62,390 bases of DNA from Candidatus Undinarchaeales archaeon. Its GTDB lineage: Archaea > SpSt-1190 > JASMDC01. The translations under genes were made by a program, and so were the position numbers. The DNA lies in contig JASMDC010000023.1 in NCBI GenBank assembly GCA_030753015.1, forward strand, positions 1-62,390, written 5' to 3'. Under the pieces are notes generated by a model. The model was not told where the DNA came from and searched no databases. It worked only from the letters and a program-made list of their open reading frames with translations. The stretch's first letter is position 1. Each line of letters starts with the position of its first letter. Below are positions 44,317-53,055 of the stretch, piece after piece.

Positions 44317-45813
44317 TCACAGGTAACCCAAGCGTTCCATACCCTCTTGGAGCCGGACGGCCGGATCTTCCCCAGAGGCGGCCAGGTTGATGGCCAAACT
44401 TACTAGCTCTCGCTTCTTCTCCAGGGTCACGGTAAAAGCCCCCGAACGCTCACGTGCGATGAAACGGGCGAATACCTTCAATGTCGGGCGCGGGTCCCAC
44501 TCGGCCTCCAGCAGCTCGGTCGCCAAATCACCGTACCACACGACGTCGTCGGCCCCGGAACCGTCGTCAGCAAGTATGGGGAGGATGAAGCGTGTAAGGA
44601 AGGAACCTATCTTAAGCGGTTCCTCGGGTTCGGTCCCGTTGTAGCTCTTCATTGCCGCCGAGCTCTTCACCATGCTCGAAACCACGGCCCGTGCCTGCTG
44701 CATAGGGATGATGTTCAGCGCGCCTTCCAGCCGTTCGAACGCCGTGGGTTCGAAAACCTTCTTTGCCCGGTCAAGGAACCGTGTGACGGTCTGGTCGTAG
44801 GTGCCCCGGACGCTACCATACTGGAGTCGGGTTGGGGACGCAACGGTGACCTTCGCACTCGGGGGGGTATCCTCTTTCGGGAGCGGTGATTCGTCATCGA
44901 GGATTGATTCAGGGGCTGTAATCTCCTCCGATGGGAGCTCCTCCTCAGCGGGTCCTTCGATCCCATCAGACTCCTCCTCCTCAGGAATCCCCCGTAGCTT
45001 TCGGATGTAGCCGGTGATGCGGTTACCGTAGCTCCTATTCCTATCATTCTTCGCATCACTCTCGCTTTGCACGATGCCCGGCGTATAACGCGTGTCCACA
45101 CTCTCCTTCTTGCCGCCGAGGAGCTCGCGGGGGTCGTACCGAGTGATCCATAACCGGTAATCCCGTCGCTGATGCCCGTCAGGACGGGGGATATTGCCGT
45201 ATCCTCCAATCCGAGCCGTGTAGGAGCCCCCTCGATCCTCCTTGCGGGAGCCCAGCATATTGTGGATGTTTTTGTAAACGGTCTCAGCGACCGATGAACC
45301 GATCCATCCACCCAGGCTTCCACCAACAAGAAAGATGGGGATGATGAAAGCCTTGGGGAACGTTTCTGGAACGAAGAGGACTATGCCGCCGAGGGTGAGT
45401 GCTCCGCCGACAAAAGTCCCTGCTGCCATTTCTCGCACTTTGTTGCGTTTAGCATTCGCCGTGACGTACTTGAACAGATAGACGGTCCATAGGACGACTA
45501 CGATGGCATGTCGTGCCATGAGCGGAAGTTCCTGTGCGCTCTCCACGCCCACGGTCAAGGAAAGGAGAATGAGAAGAACTGCGATCTCGGCCTCCCATCC
45601 CTTGGTATTGAAGAACTGCGTGTTCTTGAGCACCTGGCCCATGATGATTGCTGACAGTCCCATGGCTACAACTGCGACGGGATTGGAGATCACTTCAAGG
45701 AACGTCTCCCCTATCGGTTCGGACATGCGCGCAAGGAGGTCCAGGTCCTGTGGACCAAGAGAAGGTCTGAGTGACGGGATTGCGGTCGCGGCAAGGGTGG
45801 CGTTGTCTGCCAT
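44317..45813 (-). CDS. Membrane protein with long acidic cytosolic region, function unknown
   Basis: 498 residues. Five membrane helices lie in the first 180 residues (for example VVAMGLSAIIMGQVL, AVLLILLSLTVGV, FIIPIFLVGGSLGGWIG). A charged region (180-310) rich in Arg, then Glu, Asp and Ser, follows. The C-terminal 170 residues are a helical domain (AFERLEGALNIIPMQQARAV, ARERSGAFTVTLEKKRELV). The helical end could be a protein-interaction module. It follows the PDCD5 gene at 22 bases and may share its transcript. No family recognised. Confidence 0.65.
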   Translation of the reverse strand: MADNATLAATAIPSLRPSLGPQDLDLLARMSEPIGETFLEVISNPVAVVAMGLSAIIMGQVLKNTQFFNTKGWEAEIAVLLILLSLTVGVESAQELPLMARHAIVVVLWTVYLFKYVTANAKRNKVREMAAGTFVGGALTLGGIVLFVPETFPKAFIIPIFLVGGSLGGWIGSSVAETVYKNIHNMLGSRKEDRGGSYTARIGGYGNIPRPDGHQRRDYRLWITRYDPRELLGGKKESVDTRYTPGIVQSESDAKNDRNRSYGNRITGYIRKLRGIPEEEESDGIEGPAEEELPSEEITAPESILDDESPLPKEDTPPSAKVTVASPTRLQYGSVRGTYDQTVTRFLDRAKKVFEPTAFERLEGALNIIPMQQARAVVSSMVKSSAAMKSYNGTEPEEPLKIGSFLTRFILPILADDGSGADDVVWYGDLATELLEAEWDPRPTLKVFARFIARERSGAFTVTLEKKRELVSLAINLAASGEDPAVRLQEGMERLGYL

Positions 45814-45835
45814 TTTTTCGTACTCTCCGCGGTCG

Positions 45836-46210
45836 TCACTCGTTATTGCCCAAGGTCAAGGGATCCTCACCCCGGCGGGCAATGGTAATGGAGGGTTCCT
45901 TACGCTCGATTCGCCTCTCGAGCACTTTAATAGCGAGTTCGTCCACTTTCCCCATCAGTCGCCCTCTGGACACGATGAGAATGAGTGTGTCCTCTATTGT
46001 CCTTGCCAGTTCAGGCTTGGACGTACGTATCCTTCCAAGGTACTTTTTTCCCGAGGGCGCGAGTATCTCCTTGAGTAGCTGATTGCGGCGCGCACCGATC
46101 AGAGCCTCATACTGCTCTTCCTCCTGTTTCTGCGCCTTATCCTGCTCGATGCGTTGTTTCATTTCTGCAAGCTTCCGCGCTTTAATACGCGAGAGCTCAT
46201 CGTCGTCCAT
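45836..46210 (-). CDS. PDCD5/TFAR19-family DNA-binding protein
   Basis: 124 residues. The N-terminal charged helix (DELSRIKARKLAEMKQRIEQ) and the three-helix core (LKEILAPSGKKYLGRIRTSK, PELARTIEDTLILIVSRGRL) match the archaeal relatives of human PDCD5. Archaeal members bind DNA in vitro, but their cell role is unclear. A TTTTAAGAAAC segment lies in the short gap upstream. Its neighbour is a membrane protein of unknown function. Confidence 0.9.
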   Translation of the reverse strand: MDDDELSRIKARKLAEMKQRIEQDKAQKQEEEQYEALIGARRNQLLKEILAPSGKKYLGRIRTSKPELARTIEDTLILIVSRGRLMGKVDELAIKVLERRIERKEPSITIARRGEDPLTLGNNE

Positions 46211-46257
46211 TGGAACAACAATGTGTTTCTTGTTTTAAGAAACTATCCCGACCCTCT

Positions 46258-47157
46258 TTACCAATGAGGAACGGGGAGCGTACAGCATCCCGTGGCCTTG
46301 ATGACCTCAATCCCCAGACGGCGTGCAGCTGAGTGCACCTCAAGCGAGGGCATGGCCATTCGTTCAAAACCGTGCTCCAGTGCCAACCGCTCGATAACCC
46401 TGCCCTCAGGACCCCGGGGTCGCATGCAGCCAAGGGCAAGCTCGGTCTCTGGTAAAAGCTCGCGTGCGGATGCGAATACCTCGGTCACGGCCTCCGACGA
46501 TGGAGGTTCGACATCGGCCATTCGAGTTCCCGGAGTGGGGAGTAGCACAAGGAACACGACCAGGGGTGCGTCCATGGACGCCGCCATCTCGAGAGCAGTC
46601 CGTTCTCCCCGGACCATACCGAAGTGGAGGCCGATGGTGATGTGCGGTACTACGGGAATGCCTACAGAGATCAGGCTCCGGTAGCTACCAAGATAGTCCT
46701 CCGGGCCACGGTCGAGCCCGTACACCTCCCGGGCGGTCGAGCGGTCACCGATAAGGTCCAGGGAAACCACGTCGACATCGGTCGTTGCTAGGATCCGGGC
46801 GTCCTCTGCGTTCACCAGGCCACAATGGACGTTGAGCTGCAGCCCAGTGGTCCGCTTAGCCTCTGCTAGTACTGGTAAGAAGGGGCGAAGTGGGACGCGC
46901 CCATCACGATCACATCCTCCAGACACAAGACAACCTGCGCCGCCCCGGGCCCAGAGTTCGTCAAGAAACGAGGATAAGCTCTCCGGCGTCGTAGCTGCAT
47001 GCATGTGACGGAGGAAGGTCCGACCGCAATGAGCACAGTCAAGGGAGCAGCCTGCACCGGTCACCGAAACCGATGGAAAAGAGGAGCGGGTAAGGGCATT
47101 GCAGCAATAGTCGTAGACGGTGAGTGTCCCGCTCTTCGTCCCGGCCCCTTGTGACAT
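46258..47157 (-). CDS. Radical SAM protein
   Basis: 299 residues. The radical SAM cluster motif is GCSLDCAHCGR (C-x3-C-x2-C), followed by a partial TIM barrel with GGAGCLVSGGCDRDG, VDVVSLDLIGD and VPHITIGLHFG. Later cysteines (ALGCMRPRG, KATGCCTLPVP) could be auxiliary cluster ligands. The overall pattern recalls the uncharacterised radical SAM group that includes archaeal lipoyl-synthase LipS-type proteins, but I cannot assign the reaction. It is divergent from the surface protein at 47220. Confidence 0.82.
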   Translation of the reverse strand: MSQGAGTKSGTLTVYDYCCNALTRSSFPSVSVTGAGCSLDCAHCGRTFLRHMHAATTPESLSSFLDELWARGGAGCLVSGGCDRDGRVPLRPFLPVLAEAKRTTGLQLNVHCGLVNAEDARILATTDVDVVSLDLIGDRSTAREVYGLDRGPEDYLGSYRSLISVGIPVVPHITIGLHFGMVRGERTALEMAASMDAPLVVFLVLLPTPGTRMADVEPPSSEAVTEVFASARELLPETELALGCMRPRGPEGRVIERLALEHGFERMAMPSLEVHSAARRLGIEVIKATGCCTLPVPHW

Positions 47158-47185
47158 CGTATTCGCACCGCGCGGCCGCTACAAA

Positions 47186-47195
47186 CAATATAAGC
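47186..47195. promoter_or_regulatory. Divergent TATA box
   Basis: CAATATAAGC reads as TATATTG on the other strand. It is about 27 bases from the ATG at 47220 on the right and about 31 from the ATG at 47157 on the left. Both messages would be leaderless or nearly so. Confidence 0.5.
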
Positions 47196-47219
47196 TTTTA
47201 GCAGGAAGGATGGCAGGTG

Positions 47220-49241
47220 ATGTCCCACCGCGGTGCCGCCATTCTTGCGCTCCTCCTCGTTCTTTCGGGCCTGGCCGAGGACGATTTGGCCATCCAGCTT
47301 TACGATCCGGCCATTCAACACATGGTCGTGTCATCGGCGGAGCTTCCCGTCAACATCACCAACGGTCCCTTTGCCTTCCTCAACCTCGGCTCTCCCCAGA
47401 ACGTCACGCTCCTTCCCTCCGGGGACCTGGTCAATGTCACGAACATCACCGAAGTATCCATACGCTCCAAGAGCTCCGTAAAGCGAATGTCTTGGTTCGA
47501 GAACACCACGTTGCTTCTGGATCGCGATCGGGAGCTGCGGATCGAGCGAATGAGCTTCAACATCACGGACCCGGGGCTATGGGAGGGTGGTATCTCCATC
47601 CACTACTCCAACCGTTCATTCACCTTCCCCATCCGGATCCGTGTGGAGGAGCAGCGTTACATAGCTTATATGGCTACCAGTATCCGGCACACTGCAGACC
47701 TTCTGGAGGACGAGCCCCGGACAATGCGTGATGCGGCCTACTCCTATATCGAAGCCGCTAAATATTACAGACTGCTGCTAAACGTGGCCAACGAGGATTA
47801 CTGCAGGCGGAAAGCGACAGGGATCCTCGACCGGGTGGTTGCCCAGGATTCGGCTAACAAGACCCGCTGGAACGACCTCAGGACCCTTGCCGAGCAGTAC
47901 CAGCTCCTTGACGACACTGAAGAGCTGTCCTCCATCCAGAACGAACTTATCCCCTGGTACTCGGACAAACTCTCTGCGGACCTCACCTATTACGCACCTC
48001 TGGCCCAGGCCTTCACCGACATCGGTGCCATTGACAAAGCGGAGCGTACCCTTCAGCTCTACGCCCAGCGTCTTGACGAAGTGGCCAACGCTACGGAGGG
48101 GATGCGACGTGCTGAGGACCTTGAAGCCGCCGCTCGCGTGTACGAACGCCTGTGCGATCGCAAGCGAGTGCAGGAGCGATACCTCGCTGCCGCTGAGGCC
48201 TACAGGAAGGCAATCCCTACAAGCGGTAATGTGCCCGACAATACTTTGGCCTTATGGTCCTTCGACATCGCTGAGCTTTACAAGAAGGCCGGAGAGCCCG
48301 TGAGGGCAGATCAGTACTACCTCTCGAGTCTGGACATCATTCTCAACATCATCAGGACGCGAGAGCTCCAGCACATCCCCCTTACCTTCAAGGCCGTCCG
48401 TATCTATGGTCGGCTTGAGAACGACCGGGCCGGTGAGCTCCTCGATCTCCTCGCCAGCCCCTATGTATCGGCCAACCAGACCTGGGAGAAAGATTTCCAA
48501 GTGCTCATGGGGCTGGAGAGCGTGTATCGATGGGCGTGGGAGTCCAATCACACAATGCTCGTGAACAAGACCTGTTCTCTGGGCACCACCCTCTCGACGA
48601 CCCTTGGTGACCAATACCACCTGAGCATGTACACTGCATGCCATCCTCCCGTTCCGGACGAGGTATGCATCAACCTCCTCCCTCTCGCTCTGGAAGTATG
48701 GATCGACACGGACGTCCAGCGTTTGATTACCAGTCTCTCAGAGACCTCCAAGACCCGTGAGCTCGCAGATGCTCTCGATGGGGGGGAAATGGTGCTAACA
48801 ACGGACATAATCGCAAATGCATCGGTCACAGACCGTCTCGTACTCGAGGCAATCAGGGATGTATGCCGGCAGCGTATGTCCCCCATGCTCCCCGGACCCT
48901 TCAATGCGAGCCTGACCACTATCAATGGATCTCTAGTGTGTTTCACACAGCTTGCAGAGACGTCGGTCAATGGGACTCGAGTCGCATCGCCGACTCCCGG
49001 TAACGTCACAACTACGGCCCGCCCCGATCCGACGGGGAAGGTGCTCAAGAGCCTCCTAATCATGGTCCTTGTCATCGCGGTCGTGATCGTGCTCCTAACG
49101 TACCATAGCCCGCCGCAGGAACCCGAACCAGCACCACGACAACCCAGCCCGGAGAAAACCGAGATACCGCCTCCCGAGCCCCCTGACGAGGATGAGGAGC
49201 TCGAGGACGACGACGATCTTAATCACGAGCATGAGCATTGA
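47220..49241 (+). CDS. Secreted helical-repeat (TPR-like) surface protein with membrane anchor
   Basis: About 673 residues. A signal peptide (GAAILALLLVLSGLAEDD) leads to a beta-rich domain of about 125 residues with many N-x-S/T sequons (NVTNITE, FENTTLL). About 400 residues of helical repeats of TPR character follow (AAYSYIEAAKYYRLLLNVAN, ARVYERLCDRKRVQERYLAA). One membrane helix (LKSLLIMVLVIAVVIVLL) and a Pro/Glu/Asp-rich cytosolic tail end it. The same plan, signal-repeat-anchor-acidic tail, recurs in 39572-41602. Probably an envelope assembly or binding protein. Confidence 0.75.
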   Translation: MSHRGAAILALLLVLSGLAEDDLAIQLYDPAIQHMVVSSAELPVNITNGPFAFLNLGSPQNVTLLPSGDLVNVTNITEVSIRSKSSVKRMSWFENTTLLLDRDRELRIERMSFNITDPGLWEGGISIHYSNRSFTFPIRIRVEEQRYIAYMATSIRHTADLLEDEPRTMRDAAYSYIEAAKYYRLLLNVANEDYCRRKATGILDRVVAQDSANKTRWNDLRTLAEQYQLLDDTEELSSIQNELIPWYSDKLSADLTYYAPLAQAFTDIGAIDKAERTLQLYAQRLDEVANATEGMRRAEDLEAAARVYERLCDRKRVQERYLAAAEAYRKAIPTSGNVPDNTLALWSFDIAELYKKAGEPVRADQYYLSSLDIILNIIRTRELQHIPLTFKAVRIYGRLENDRAGELLDLLASPYVSANQTWEKDFQVLMGLESVYRWAWESNHTMLVNKTCSLGTTLSTTLGDQYHLSMYTACHPPVPDEVCINLLPLALEVWIDTDVQRLITSLSETSKTRELADALDGGEMVLTTDIIANASVTDRLVLEAIRDVCRQRMSPMLPGPFNASLTTINGSLVCFTQLAETSVNGTRVASPTPGNVTTTARPDPTGKVLKSLLIMVLVIAVVIVLLTYHSPPQEPEPAPRQPSPEKTEIPPPEPPDEDEELEDDDDLNHEHEH

Positions 49242-49334
49242 GGGCCGGGGCGCTCTTTTCTTCCAAAAGGTTTAAAACGATTGGGAGAAGACGTGCCGCC
49301 ACCATCAGTGGCTGATGTTCTTCAGGTGAACAAG

Positions 49335-49883
49335 ATGAGCATGTACAAGCACATGGCACTCGCATGGCGCAAGACCAAGACGTCCCCATTCAAGGACGCC
49401 CAAAGGGAGCGCTATATTAAATGGCGATCGGAGGGTTCCTTGGTCCGCGTCGACCGCCCGACCCGCCTCGATAAGGCACGATCCCTTGGCTACAAGGCCA
49501 AGCAAGGCATCCTCGTGGTACGCTCCCGCGTCAAGAAGGGTGGTCGCAAGCGCACTCGCCCGGTCCATGGTCGCCGCCCGAAACGAGCTGGTGCGATTAA
49601 GTTCTCACCTGGAAAGAACCTTCAGACCATCGCTGAGGTGCACGCTTCGCGGAAGTATGCCAATCTTGAGGTCCTCAACTCCTACATCGTGGGGAACGAC
49701 GGCGTCTCTGCTTGGTACGAGGTCATCATGATTGACCCGAACCATCCCGTGATCAAGTCTGACCGACAACTTTCCTGGATTACTGAGGGATCTCATCGTG
49801 GTCGTGCATTCCGTGGTCTTACCACAGCAGGCAAGCGTGGTCGGGGTCTGGCTAACAAGGGATGGGGCACAGAAAAGGTTTGA
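49335..49883 (+). CDS. rpl15e: 50S ribosomal protein L15e
   Basis: 182 residues of the archaeal/eukaryotic L15e family: start MSMYKHMALAWRKTKTSPFK, the basic VRSRVKKGGRKRTRPVHGRR and ending GRAFRGLTTAGKRGRGLANKG. It binds 23S rRNA. The ATG at 49335 gives the conserved family start; the longer frame would add 18 unconserved residues. A GGTTTAAAACG box at 49268-49278 precedes it. It overlaps the next gene by 22 bases. Confidence 0.95.
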   Translation: MSMYKHMALAWRKTKTSPFKDAQRERYIKWRSEGSLVRVDRPTRLDKARSLGYKAKQGILVVRSRVKKGGRKRTRPVHGRRPKRAGAIKFSPGKNLQTIAEVHASRKYANLEVLNSYIVGNDGVSAWYEVIMIDPNHPVIKSDRQLSWITEGSHRGRAFRGLTTAGKRGRGLANKGWGTEKV

Positions 49884-50314
49884 GGTTCTCCTCCCTCTCG
49901 GCTAGAGCATTCTGCCAGGCAACTGAGTCGGTGGAGAAGGTACGGGCGGCACTCCGCACGTTCATTCCCGATGATACCGGACTGAGCTTACGCTCCGCTT
50001 CCGGTCACTTCGGCAATCCCATTACTATCATAGAGGGGCGTATCGAGAGCGCCCGGGCCATCCGGGAGGTCCTTTCACGCGTCCCGGTAGAAGTCCCCGC
50101 TGTTCCTACCTCTCGCGGATCTGCTTTCGTGCTCCGCTTCGACAAGGCTTCAGCACTCACGGGTGCCCTTGTTTCCGGAACAGACGATCCTATTCTCGTC
50201 AGAATCGCAGTAAACATGTGGGGATGCTCCTTAGAGTGGGATGAAGTCATTTCCGAAGTAAGAAAAAAGGGCACGGGAAGCCATTCTTCACCAGAAGTGG
50301 ATTCATCTGAATAA
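49862..50314 (+). CDS. RNA-binding protein, COG1325 family
   Basis: 150 residues. The sequence FSSLSARAFCQATESVEKVRAALRTF and GHFGNPITIIEGRI match the COG1325 (DUF54) family, whose gene follows L15e in many archaea and which is linked to RNA processing and the exosome. The 22-base overlap with rpl15e implies translational coupling. The last 20 residues are Ser/Lys-rich and probably disordered. Confidence 0.85.
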   Translation: MGHRKGLRFSSLSARAFCQATESVEKVRAALRTFIPDDTGLSLRSASGHFGNPITIIEGRIESARAIREVLSRVPVEVPAVPTSRGSAFVLRFDKASALTGALVSGTDDPILVRIAVNMWGCSLEWDEVISEVRKKGTGSHSSPEVDSSE

Positions 50315-50553
50315 TCTATAAAATAAGAAAGAAGAGAGAAAGGAAGGGAGACAAGTGCAATATAGAGAAGTCGCTCACGCTTTATTAATCCTTCTGCTAA
50401 CGGCAGTTAATGGTTAGTCTAAATCGGAAGAATTGGCCGTTATATTTGGTTTTAATATTCATTTATGTTCATCTATGTTAATAGCGCGATAATTTCGGTT
50501 TAAACACGCAAATAGGAAAGATATATATGGTAAAAAAGATAATGAATGATTAG
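50315..50553. promoter_or_regulatory. AT-rich control region of the membrane-anchored regulator
   Basis: About 240 AT-rich bases. Near 50397-50417 CTAAC and GTTAG flank a GGCAGTTAATG core as an imperfect inverted repeat. A direct repeat TTATGTTCATCTATGTTAAT lies at 50464-50483. A GATATATATGG TATA box at 50519-50529 is about 27 bases before the ATG at 50554, so the mRNA is probably leaderless. The repeats may be sites for the product of the gene itself. Confidence 0.45.
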
Positions 50554-51489
50554 ATGGGATTTCGCACGAATGCCCTTATCGTGTTCATCCTACTCGCTCT
50601 CGCTAGCGGACGCATCATAGAGGAGCAAGTCGTCACCGTCTCCGTTGGTGACAACCTCGCTTGCCACTTCCAAATCGCACTGAACAAGACCATCGAGCAG
50701 GGAGAACCGTATCGCCTCATCGGCATCAACCATGTGCTCCCCAAGGGGGTCCAGCAGGTGAGAGTGTACGATACCGGAGGGCCGGTGGAGTATAGCCAGA
50801 CTGCTCGTGAGTCCGATACGCTTTTCCATATCCCGTATCGAGAACCATTAGTCGAGCGGGACTCAAAGATCATTTATATCGAGTACGATCAGTCAGATTG
50901 CGTTCGCCAAGCTGATGACTCGTATGAACTATCCACCCGGTTCTCTCTGCTCTCCGACACAGCCCTCTTCCGGCTCACGTTGATCCTTCCTGAGGGTTAT
51001 GTCCTTCCAGTAGAACTGGACAAAGAACCTTCACAGCTGCGTCCTGTAATCAGCCCCAACGCCATTATCCGCACGGACGGTAGGAAGCTTGAGTTCGAGT
51101 GGGAGCGACGCGACCTAGCCAGCGAAGAGAGCCTGTGGTACTTCGTCCGTTTCAATCCAATAGCACGAAACAGCACGCCGTATTGGGCCGTAGCAGCGGT
51201 CATCGCCGTAGCGGCAGCCTTCCGCATTGGGCAGTCATTCCCGCGCACGGTCCGTAAGCCCCGGACCTTCGGATTCGTGCTCAGGGACGATGAGAGAAAG
51301 GTGGTTGATGCCCTTCTTGAATCCGGAGGTGAACTGAAGCAGAGCGATCTTGCGAGGGTCGTGGGGTACTCAAAGGCGAAGGTTTCCTACATGGTCCGGG
51401 ACCTGGAGAAGCGAGGCATTCTGAAGAAAAGCCCGTTGGGGCGCACCAACCGCATCACGTTGCTGGTCGAGCGCGAGGACCTGGAGTAA
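50554..51489 (+). CDS. Membrane-anchored winged-helix transcription regulator
   Basis: 311 residues. A signal or anchor helix (ALIVFILLALASG) leads to an extracytoplasmic beta-rich domain (about 25-205). A membrane helix (YWAVAAVIAVAAAFRIG) and a cytosolic winged helix (about 245-310; VVDALLESGGELKQSDLARVVGYSKAKVSYMVRDLEKRGI) follow. This one-component layout puts the sensor outside and the DNA reader inside. The helix-turn-helix is of the MarR/ArsR-like archaeal type often fused to membrane domains. The target is unknown; the AT-rich repeats just upstream are the first candidates. Confidence 0.82.
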   Translation: MGFRTNALIVFILLALASGRIIEEQVVTVSVGDNLACHFQIALNKTIEQGEPYRLIGINHVLPKGVQQVRVYDTGGPVEYSQTARESDTLFHIPYREPLVERDSKIIYIEYDQSDCVRQADDSYELSTRFSLLSDTALFRLTLILPEGYVLPVELDKEPSQLRPVISPNAIIRTDGRKLEFEWERRDLASEESLWYFVRFNPIARNSTPYWAVAAVIAVAAAFRIGQSFPRTVRKPRTFGFVLRDDERKVVDALLESGGELKQSDLARVVGYSKAKVSYMVRDLEKRGILKKSPLGRTNRITLLVEREDLE

Positions 51490-51516
51490 GGAGGGAGGGG
51501 CACGAAGCCCCCCCCA

Positions 51517-51591
51517 TGGGCCCGGCAGGATTCGAACCCGCGACCTTCTGGTCCGAAGCCAGACGTCATATCCAGGCTAGACCACGAGCCC
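51517..51591 (-). tRNA. tRNA-Arg (anticodon TCG)
   Basis: 75 nt with acceptor GGGCTCG/CGGGCCC, anticodon stem TCTGG/CCAGA around CTTCGGA (anticodon TCG, codon CGA) and T arm GCGGGTTCGAATCCTGC. CCA is not encoded and no intron is seen. A minus-strand TATA-like GCTTTATAGG at 51617-51626 suits a start near 51596. Confidence 0.95.
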
Positions 51592-51650
51592 GCAAGTTCG
51601 TACGGCTGCTGTAAACCTATAAAGCTTGTGGGGACGGCCCGGCTCCGACC

Positions 51651-52484
51651 TCACTCATCATAGATGAAGACCGGTTCAGGATAGTGACGTATCTTTTGGA
51701 GCTTCCAGCGGTTCCGGGTCTCCTCGCACAGGATCCGGTCCATCTGTTCCGCGGTAAGGTCCGAACGAAGGATGCTAAGTGGGATGTCGAGCCGGAGTGG
51801 CCGGCCCGGGATGACGTGACGTGTGGACTTGGGAGGGAATAGCTTGTCCGCCAGTGCTCGCTCCACCACCTCCTGCTTGCTGTATACGGGGCGAAGGAGA
51901 AGGAGAACACACAGAGGATCTGCAGCAAGAATCTTCTCGCAGGGCTCGTCACCCACAAGGCGATACGTGATCCCGTGCTCCTGAATCTCCTTGAGGACCG
52001 CTTGGTCCATGTTGATGAACCGTTCAAGATCGAAGCCGTCTTTAGGCGTATACACGTGCACGTTGCCTTCACCCCGTGCAAGTACGCCGAACGATGCGGT
52101 GCGCTCAGCCATCTTTTTCTGGGCCTCAGCCACGGGAAGTTCCTGTCGCTCGAGATGGGGTGCCGTCCGTTCTATGATTGCGCATAGCTCGTCCGAGCTT
52201 AAGTTGTCAAGGGACAAGTACCAGCCCTTGAGCTCGATGCTATCGTCGAAGTAATCAACTATACAGGCCACGATCCCTCTGCAATTAAGGCGTTTGAGGG
52301 CTGCGAACCGGTGCATACCGTCGATGACGATGTACTCCCCATCCACTTCAGTAGCGATAATGGGATTACGCTGGAGGCCCGAGTGAGCGATTAGGTCTGC
52401 GATACGGCGCGCTGGCTTATCGAGAGTGAGTTCGTGGATGTGAGTCTGGGATAGGGGGATGATCCTAAGGTTTGGCAGTTCCAC
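51651..52484 (-). CDS. ParB/sulfiredoxin-fold protein (SerK/SbnI-like)
   Basis: 277 residues. The ParB-type core has GEYIVIDGMHRFAALKRL, the catalytic DGxHR signature of the ParB/Srx fold, near residues 48-65. Its length and helical C-terminus resemble the ADP- or ATP-dependent free-serine kinases SerK (Thermococcus) and SbnI (Staphylococcus) rather than chromosome-partition ParB. It overlaps the iorB stop by 20 bases in one transcript. A serine kinase beside an aromatic 2-oxoacid enzyme would link amino-acid metabolism, but that link is inference. Confidence 0.72.
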   Translation of the reverse strand: MELPNLRIIPLSQTHIHELTLDKPARRIADLIAHSGLQRNPIIATEVDGEYIVIDGMHRFAALKRLNCRGIVACIVDYFDDSIELKGWYLSLDNLSSDELCAIIERTAPHLERQELPVAEAQKKMAERTASFGVLARGEGNVHVYTPKDGFDLERFINMDQAVLKEIQEHGITYRLVGDEPCEKILAADPLCVLLLLRPVYSKQEVVERALADKLFPPKSTRHVIPGRPLRLDIPLSILRSDLTAEQMDRILCEETRNRWKLQKIRHYPEPVFIYDE

Positions 52485-53055
52485 GACGTATCTCCATCCC
52501 TGCCTCGAAGGCTACGATGTTAGTAGCGGCGAACCGCTCGGGCGAGCCTTCAGTTATGCTCTTTTTAATGCTTTTCGTCTCCACGGGGATTCCGTCCGCG
52601 AGGTATCCCAAGGCCACGACGTTGGCGAGGATCGACCCGCCCAACGGGATAGCGGCTGCGGTAAGGTCCACTACTTCCAGACGTTTAGTATAACGTCCCA
52701 GGCACTCGAGAATGTCCTTCCGAGAAGGGTACTCGGCAAGTCCGAGCGTTACGGGCAATGGAACTATCCGAAGATCGTTCACAACCACCCTGCTCTCATT
52801 AGAAAGGAGTGCCGTCTGCCGCATGGGTTCGAGGAGCTCAAAAGAAACCATGAGGTCGCAGGCCCTGTCGGGCACGAGAGGTGCGATCGCATCCTCGTCC
52901 GTTCGAAGGTGCGTCAGGAGGAAACCCCCGCGCTGGGACATACCGTGGGTCTCTGCGCAAAGGACAGGTCTATCCTCCAGAAGGAAAGCGCCTGCCAAGG
53001 TCTTTGAGGCGAAGAGCACACCCTGGCCACCGACACCACAGATGTTGATGTTCAC
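52465..53055 (-). CDS. iorB: Indolepyruvate ferredoxin oxidoreductase, beta subunit
   Basis: 196 residues. The gamma-type domain of 2-oxoacid oxidoreductases starts INICGVGGQGVLFASKTLA and has the AETHGMSQRGGFLLTHLR segment. With IorA it converts aryl pyruvates such as indolepyruvate to aryl-acetyl-CoA and reduces ferredoxin. The GTG at 53055 touches the iorA stop, so the order iorA-iorB is coupled. Confidence 0.93.
   Translation of the reverse strand: MNINICGVGGQGVLFASKTLAGAFLLEDRPVLCAETHGMSQRGGFLLTHLRTDEDAIAPLVPDRACDLMVSFELLEPMRQTALLSNESRVVVNDLRIVPLPVTLGLAEYPSRKDILECLGRYTKRLEVVDLTAAAIPLGGSILANVVALGYLADGIPVETKSIKKSITEGSPERFAATNIVAFEAGMEIRRGTAKP

Noticed and set aside
51651-52484. A chromosome-partition ParB protein
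   Set aside because: The fold signature is shared, but no ParA lies nearby, no parS-like site was seen, and length and context fit the SerK/SbnI group better.
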